Shown in pieces: positions 7,674-11,242 of a DNA stretch of 11,242 bases (its first letter is position 1; each line of letters opens with the position of its first letter). The translations under genes and the position numbers were made by a program. The notes under the pieces were generated by a model. The model worked only from the letters and a program-made list of their open reading frames with translations, did no database searches and had not been told where the DNA came from. This stretch comes from Amphritea sp. (lineage in GTDB: Bacteria > Pseudomonadota > Gammaproteobacteria > Pseudomonadales > Balneatricaceae). The DNA is taken from contig JAGPUU010000455.1 in NCBI GenBank assembly GCA_018067325.1, positions 1 to 11,242 on the forward strand, written 5' to 3'.

Positions 7674-7723
7674 GGGGAATCTTGTAAAGACCAACAATGA
7701 AACAAAATGAGCGAGAACAACAG

Positions 7724-8170
7724 ATGAAATATACCGCATACCTATCAGGCGAGATCCATTCTGACTGGAGAGAAAAGATAAAGTCAGCAATCCAGGAAAA
7801 GGAACTCCCCATAGAGATACTAACGCCAAACACAGATCACGGCAGCAGCGATGACTGCGGATCTAAAATACTGGGCGCAGAAGATAACCCATTCTGGAAA
7901 GATAATAAGGCAGCAAAGATAAACAGCATCCGACACATGACCGCCATAAAACGTGCCGACATTGTAGTTGTTCGCTTTGGTGATAAGTACAAACAATGGA
8001 ACGCCGCATTTGATGCAGGTATTGCCGCCGCACTTGGAAAGTCTTTGATCGTAGAACACGCCTCCGACATTACCCACCCCCTAAAAGAGGTCGATGCAGC
8101 AGCAATGGCTGTCGCAGAAAATACAGAACAGGTTATCGAGATACTCGAATATCTCAGCAGGGACTATTAA
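7724..8170 (+). CDS. YtoQ-family protein (nucleoside 2-deoxyribosyltransferase-like)
   Basis: The 148-residue protein resembles Bacillus YtoQ, a family placed in the nucleoside 2-deoxyribosyltransferase superfamily but with no established reaction. Shared segments are YLSGEIHSDWR (6-16), ADIVVVRFGDKYKQWNAAFDAG (starting at 78), GKSLIV (105-110) and HPLKE (118-122). It is a soluble, probably cytoplasmic protein. ATG 7724 is chosen because it puts the conserved YLSGEI five residues from the start, as in YtoQ. ATG 7697 in the same frame would add nine residues (MKQNEREQQ). Neither has a strong Shine-Dalgarno. Codon use differs from its neighbours: 7 of 15 isoleucines are ATA, and two of five arginines are AGA or AGG. 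It may be a transferred gene. It stands between the acyltransferase gene and glyQ. Confidence 0.85.
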   Translation: MKYTAYLSGEIHSDWREKIKSAIQEKELPIEILTPNTDHGSSDDCGSKILGAEDNPFWKDNKAAKINSIRHMTAIKRADIVVVRFGDKYKQWNAAFDAGIAAALGKSLIVEHASDITHPLKEVDAAAMAVAENTEQVIEILEYLSRDY

Positions 8171-8218
8171 AACCAGGTAAAAGTCGCTGAAAAACAACTA
8201 CAATCCGGCGGCTAAGCA

Positions 8219-8246
8219 CTTTCAAAGCCTGTTATTCGTGTATAAT
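8219..8246 (+). promoter_or_regulatory. Sigma70-type promoter for glyQS
   Basis: A perfect TATAAT lies at 8241-8246, with a weak -35 candidate CTTTCA (8219-8224) at 16-bp spacing. Transcription would start near 8253, giving a leader of about 25 nt. The rest of the 107-bp gap after the YtoQ-family gene shows no terminator hairpin, so read-through from that gene is also possible. No T-box or other riboswitch fits in so short a leader. Confidence 0.6.
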
Positions 8247-8277
8247 TTCGCTCTATTTTTGTACAAACAGATTTGAA

Positions 8278-9252
8278 ATGGTGAACTCAGTGACAGATAA
8301 AGCGAGACCGGATGGCAGCACCTTTCAGGGGTTGATCCTAGCGCTGCAAGAGTATTGGTCAGCGCAGGGCTGCGTATTAATGCAACCGCTGGATATGGAA
8401 GTTGGTGCCGGTACATTCCACCCAGCAACCTTTTTGCGCGCCATCGGTCCCGAGACCTGGAACTCAGCATACGTCCAGCCGAGCCGACGCCCGACCGACG
8501 GCCGTTATGGTGACAACCCAAATCGACTGCAACATTACTATCAGTTTCAGGTAGTAATGAAGCCATCGCCAGACAATATTCAGGAGCTCTATCTAGGCTC
8601 TCTGGAGCGCATGGGCTTGGACCTTAACGTTCACGACGTTCGCTTCGTAGAAGACAACTGGGAGTCGCCAACACTGGGCGCCTGGGGGCTCGGCTGGGAA
8701 GTATGGCTCAACGGCATGGAAGTTACCCAGTTCACCTACTTCCAACAGGCAGGCGGCATTGAGTGCTACCCAGTAACCGGAGAGATAACCTACGGCCTGG
8801 AACGTATCGCAATGTACCTGCAGGACGTCGACAGCGTCTATGACCTGATCTGGACATATAACAAAGACGGCAGCCCAGTGACTTACGGTGACGTTTACCA
8901 CCAGAACGAAGTAGAGCAGTCGACCTACAACTTTGAACACGCCGACGTTCCCCAGCTATTCAAAAGCTTTGATCATCACGAAGCAGAATGCGAAAAGCTG
9001 CTAGCGCTTGAAACCCCGTTGCCGCTACCTGCCTATGAGCAGGTTCTAAAAGCATCCCACACATTCAATCTACTGGATGCGCGTCACGCAATCTCAGTAA
9101 CCGAGCGTCAGCGTTACATCCTCCGTGTAAGAACCCTGGCTCGCGAAGTTGCTCTTGCGTATTTCAATACGCGTAAAGCATTAGGCTTCCCCCTGGCAGA
9201 AGAGGGCATCCGTAACGAAGTACTCGCTGCCTGCGAAGAGGAGAACAAGTGA
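8278..9252 (+). CDS. glyQ: Glycyl-tRNA synthetase alpha subunit
   Basis: This is the catalytic subunit of the alpha2-beta2 glycyl-tRNA synthetase, which charges tRNA(Gly) with glycine. The 324-residue protein is nearly identical in pattern to E. coli GlyQ (303) over [63 protein letters not shown] and [14 protein letters not shown]. These are the conserved blocks of this synthetase's class II catalytic core. The extra length is an N-terminal lead of about 10 residues ([14 protein letters not shown]) and a longer C-terminus. The ATG at 8278 has no clear Shine-Dalgarno. GTG codons at 8281 and 8290 are in-frame alternatives. It shares one base with glyS. Confidence 0.97.
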   Translation: MVNSVTDKARPDGSTFQGLILALQEYWSAQGCVLMQPLDMEVGAGTFHPATFLRAIGPETWNSAYVQPSRRPTDGRYGDNPNRLQHYYQFQVVMKPSPDNIQELYLGSLERMGLDLNVHDVRFVEDNWESPTLGAWGLGWEVWLNGMEVTQFTYFQQAGGIECYPVTGEITYGLERIAMYLQDVDSVYDLIWTYNKDGSPVTYGDVYHQNEVEQSTYNFEHADVPQLFKSFDHHEAECEKLLALETPLPLPAYEQVLKASHTFNLLDARHAISVTERQRYILRVRTLAREVALAYFNTRKALGFPLAEEGIRNEVLAACEEENK

Positions 9253-11242
9253 TGAGCGATTCAATCAACCGTCAGGATTTCCTGTTCGAACTCGGCACCG
9301 AAGAACTGCCACCAAAAGCACTTAAGACATTGTCTGCAGCACTTGAAAGCGAAGTCCTTGCCGGCATCAAAGACCTATTCGGCAAACAAGCCGCATATGC
9401 TTTTGAAGGCACCATTGTTAATTCATACGCTGCACCACGCCGCCTGGCGTTATTCCTGGGCAACCTCGCAGACGAAGTGCCTAGCAGCACATTTATGATG
9501 CAAGGCCCTCCAGCACGTATAGCCTACGACGAACAAGGCAACCCTAGTAAGGCACTTGAAGGCTTCGCTCGAAAGTGCGGCACTACCACTGACAAGCTAG
9601 TCGATATCGACGGCAAGATGAGCTTTAGCAAGGTACTCCCGGCTAAAGCACTGGCAGATGAACTGCCAGCGATTATTGAAAGCGCACTTGGCAAGCTACC
9701 AATACCTAAGCGCATGCGCTGGGGCGCATCACGCACCGAGTTTGTACGCCCGGTAAAGTGGTTGGTTATGCTCATGGGCTCCCAGGTAATTGAATGCGAG
9801 ATTCTCGGCCTGACAGCCGGACGCAATACCCGCGGCCACCGCTTCCACCACAACCATGAGATCGTACTTAGCCAGGCAAACGAGTACTTAGAAAACCTCG
9901 AAAGTGTTGGTTATGTAATGGCTGATTTCGAGGAGCGCCGCGAGAAGATTCGCGCGCAAGTCGAAGCAGAAGGCCAGCTGATTGACGGCATCGCACAGAT
10001 TGATGAGGATCTTCTTGACGAGGTAACAGGTCTTAACGAATGGCCCGTTGCACTGACCGGACGCTTCGAGGAACGCTTCCTCGACGTACCCGCTCAAGCA
10101 CTGATCACATCAATGAAAGAACATCAGAAGTATTTCCACGTGACCGATAGCGATGGCAAACTGATGCCATTCTTCATTACCATTGCGAATATCGAATCGA
10201 CCGATCCAGCACAAGTAATCGCAGGCAATGAAAAAGTAATTCGTCCTCGCCTGTCGGATGCAGCCTTCTTCTTTGAGACGGATAAGAAGCGCACGCTTGA
10301 ATCTCGTATCGAAGACCTGAAGTCTATCGTCTTCCAAAAAGACCTTGGTACTCTGCATGACAAAGCCAGCCGCGTTGCTGTTTTGGCCAAGCACATTGCA
10401 GAAAAGCTAGGGCAGGATCAGGCAAAAGCTGAGCGCGCGGCACTACTGGCCAAGACCGATCTGATGACGGATATGGTTTACGAATTCACCGACCTACAAG
10501 GTTTGATGGGATACCATTACGCCCTCAACGACGGTGAAGACGAAGCAGTGGCTCTGGCTCAGAACGAACAATATATGCCACGCTTTTCTGGAGACGAACT
10601 CCCCAAAAGCGAACCCGGCATAGCGGTCGCTTTGGCTGATCGACTGGACACGTTAACGGGGTTGTTTGGCATTAACCAACCGCCAACCGGCTCTAAAGAC
10701 CCCTTTGCACTACGCCGCGCTTCCCTGGGTGTACTGCGTATTATCGTAGAACGCGAACTGGATCTGGATCTTGAAGATCTAATCAAGGTCGCCGCGGACA
10801 GCCACTCAAACCTGCCTGCACGTGACGGGCTAGAAACCAAAATCGTTGACTTCATGCTTGAACGCTTCCGCGCTTGGTATGACGATGAAGGCATCGCAAT
10901 CGAGGCTTACCTGGCCGTTCACGCACTTCGTCCAACTCGGCCTCTGGAGTTTGATCAGCGAGTGAAAGCGGTAAGTCATTTCCGCACACTGGAAGAGGCA
11001 GGCGCCCTTGCTGCCGCCAATAAGCGCGTATCAAACATCCTAAGCAAGCAAGACGCCAAGATCTCTGATAGCGTATCTCAGGAGCTTCTGATAGAGGAAG
11101 CAGAGAAAGCTTTAGCCGCCGCCGTAGCGAACAAGTCTGCAGAGCTAAAGCCTTTATTTGCCGCGGGCGACTTCAAGGAAGTACTCGAATCGCTAGCGGA
11201 ACTACGACCTACCGTCGACAAGTTCTTTGATGAAGTCATGGT
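9252..11242 (+). CDS. glyS: Glycyl-tRNA synthetase beta subunit, 3' end beyond window
   Basis: The beta subunit of tetrameric glycyl-tRNA synthetase recognises tRNA(Gly) and is needed for activity with GlyQ. The frame is open for 663 codons to the right edge with no stop. The family is about 689 residues, so roughly 25 are missing. Conserved blocks are [12 protein letters not shown] (10-21), MKEHQKYF (288-295), [13 protein letters not shown] (329-341) and [14 protein letters not shown] (480-493). The C-terminal anticodon-binding part runs from about 580 and the last visible residues are FFDEVMV. The ATG overlaps the glyQ stop (TGATGA) and has a strong AGGAG 8 nt upstream inside glyQ, which fits coupled translation giving equal subunits. 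gyrB and dnaA would be expected further right if the Pseudomonas order holds. Confidence 0.97.
   Translation, partial: MSDSINRQDFLFELGTEELPPKALKTLSAALESEVLAGIKDLFGKQAAYAFEGTIVNSYAAPRRLALFLGNLADEVPSSTFMMQGPPARIAYDEQGNPSKALEGFARKCGTTTDKLVDIDGKMSFSKVLPAKALADELPAIIESALGKLPIPKRMRWGASRTEFVRPVKWLVMLMGSQVIECEILGLTAGRNTRGHRFHHNHEIVLSQANEYLENLESVGYVMADFEERREKIRAQVEAEGQLIDGIAQIDEDLLDEVTGLNEWPVALTGRFEERFLDVPAQALITSMKEHQKYFHVTDSDGKLMPFFITIANIESTDPAQVIAGNEKVIRPRLSDAAFFFETDKKRTLESRIEDLKSIVFQKDLGTLHDKASRVAVLAKHIAEKLGQDQAKAERAALLAKTDLMTDMVYEFTDLQGLMGYHYALNDGEDEAVALAQNEQYMPRFSGDELPKSEPGIAVALADRLDTLTGLFGINQPPTGSKDPFALRRASLGVLRIIVERELDLDLEDLIKVAADSHSNLPARDGLETKIVDFMLERFRAWYDDEGIAIEAYLAVHALRPTRPLEFDQRVKAVSHFRTLEEAGALAAANKRVSNILSKQDAKISDSVSQELLIEEAEKALAAAVANKSAELKPLFAAGDFKEVLESLAELRPTVDKFFDEVM

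Noticed and set aside
10132..10147. Second CACGTG site that might be parS
   Set aside because: It matches the parS consensus at only 11 of 16 positions, with one arm broken, and it lies inside conserved glyS codons for YFHVTD.
1..11242. A new defence, mobile or biosynthetic system
   Set aside because: Every substantial gene is assignable to a known family with conserved housekeeping order. I saw no integrase, transposase, toxin-antitoxin pair, tRNA gene, direct-repeat array or DnaA box cluster.

Overview
This window reads as a chromosomal housekeeping segment of a gammaproteobacterium. The proteins resemble those of Pseudomonas and marine Oceanospirillales-type bacteria, and base composition looks close to 50% GC by eye. 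The gene set follows the replication-origin-proximal order known from Pseudomonas: glyS, glyQ, a small gene, a lipid A-type acyltransferase, trkA, rsmB, fmt, def and a LysM protein gene. The genus cannot be fixed from the sequence alone.

Layout. Positions 1-854 (minus strand) hold the 5' part of an exported LysM-domain protein gene. A 141-bp divergent region at 855-995 separates it from a compact plus-strand run: def (peptide deformylase), fmt (Met-tRNA formyltransferase), rsmB (16S rRNA m5C967 methyltransferase), trkA and trkH (potassium uptake). This run ends in a near-perfect, bidirectional hairpin terminator at 6659-6700. The terminator also serves the convergent minus-strand acyltransferase gene (6715-7599). 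A second divergent region (7600-7723) leads to a YtoQ-family gene at 7724-8170. Then comes a promoter for glyQ and glyS, the two subunits of tetrameric glycyl-tRNA synthetase. glyS runs off the right edge about 25 codons short of its usual end.

How the genes work together. def and fmt handle the two ends of the formyl-methionine cycle, rsmB modifies the ribosome and glyQS charges tRNA, so most of the window serves translation. trkA and trkH form the regulatory and channel parts of one K+ transporter. The acyltransferase and the LysM protein belong to envelope biology.

No defence system, mobile element, CRISPR array or new multigene system was seen. The least ordinary signals are non-coding. 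A parS-like ParB-binding site (7592-7607) lies across the GTG start codon of the acyltransferase gene. A perfect palindrome at 7664-7673 places a TATAAT box on each strand. A pyrimidine-rich def leader carries a direct repeat and no Shine-Dalgarno. A YtoQ-family gene with unusual codon use sits where Pseudomonas carries tag.
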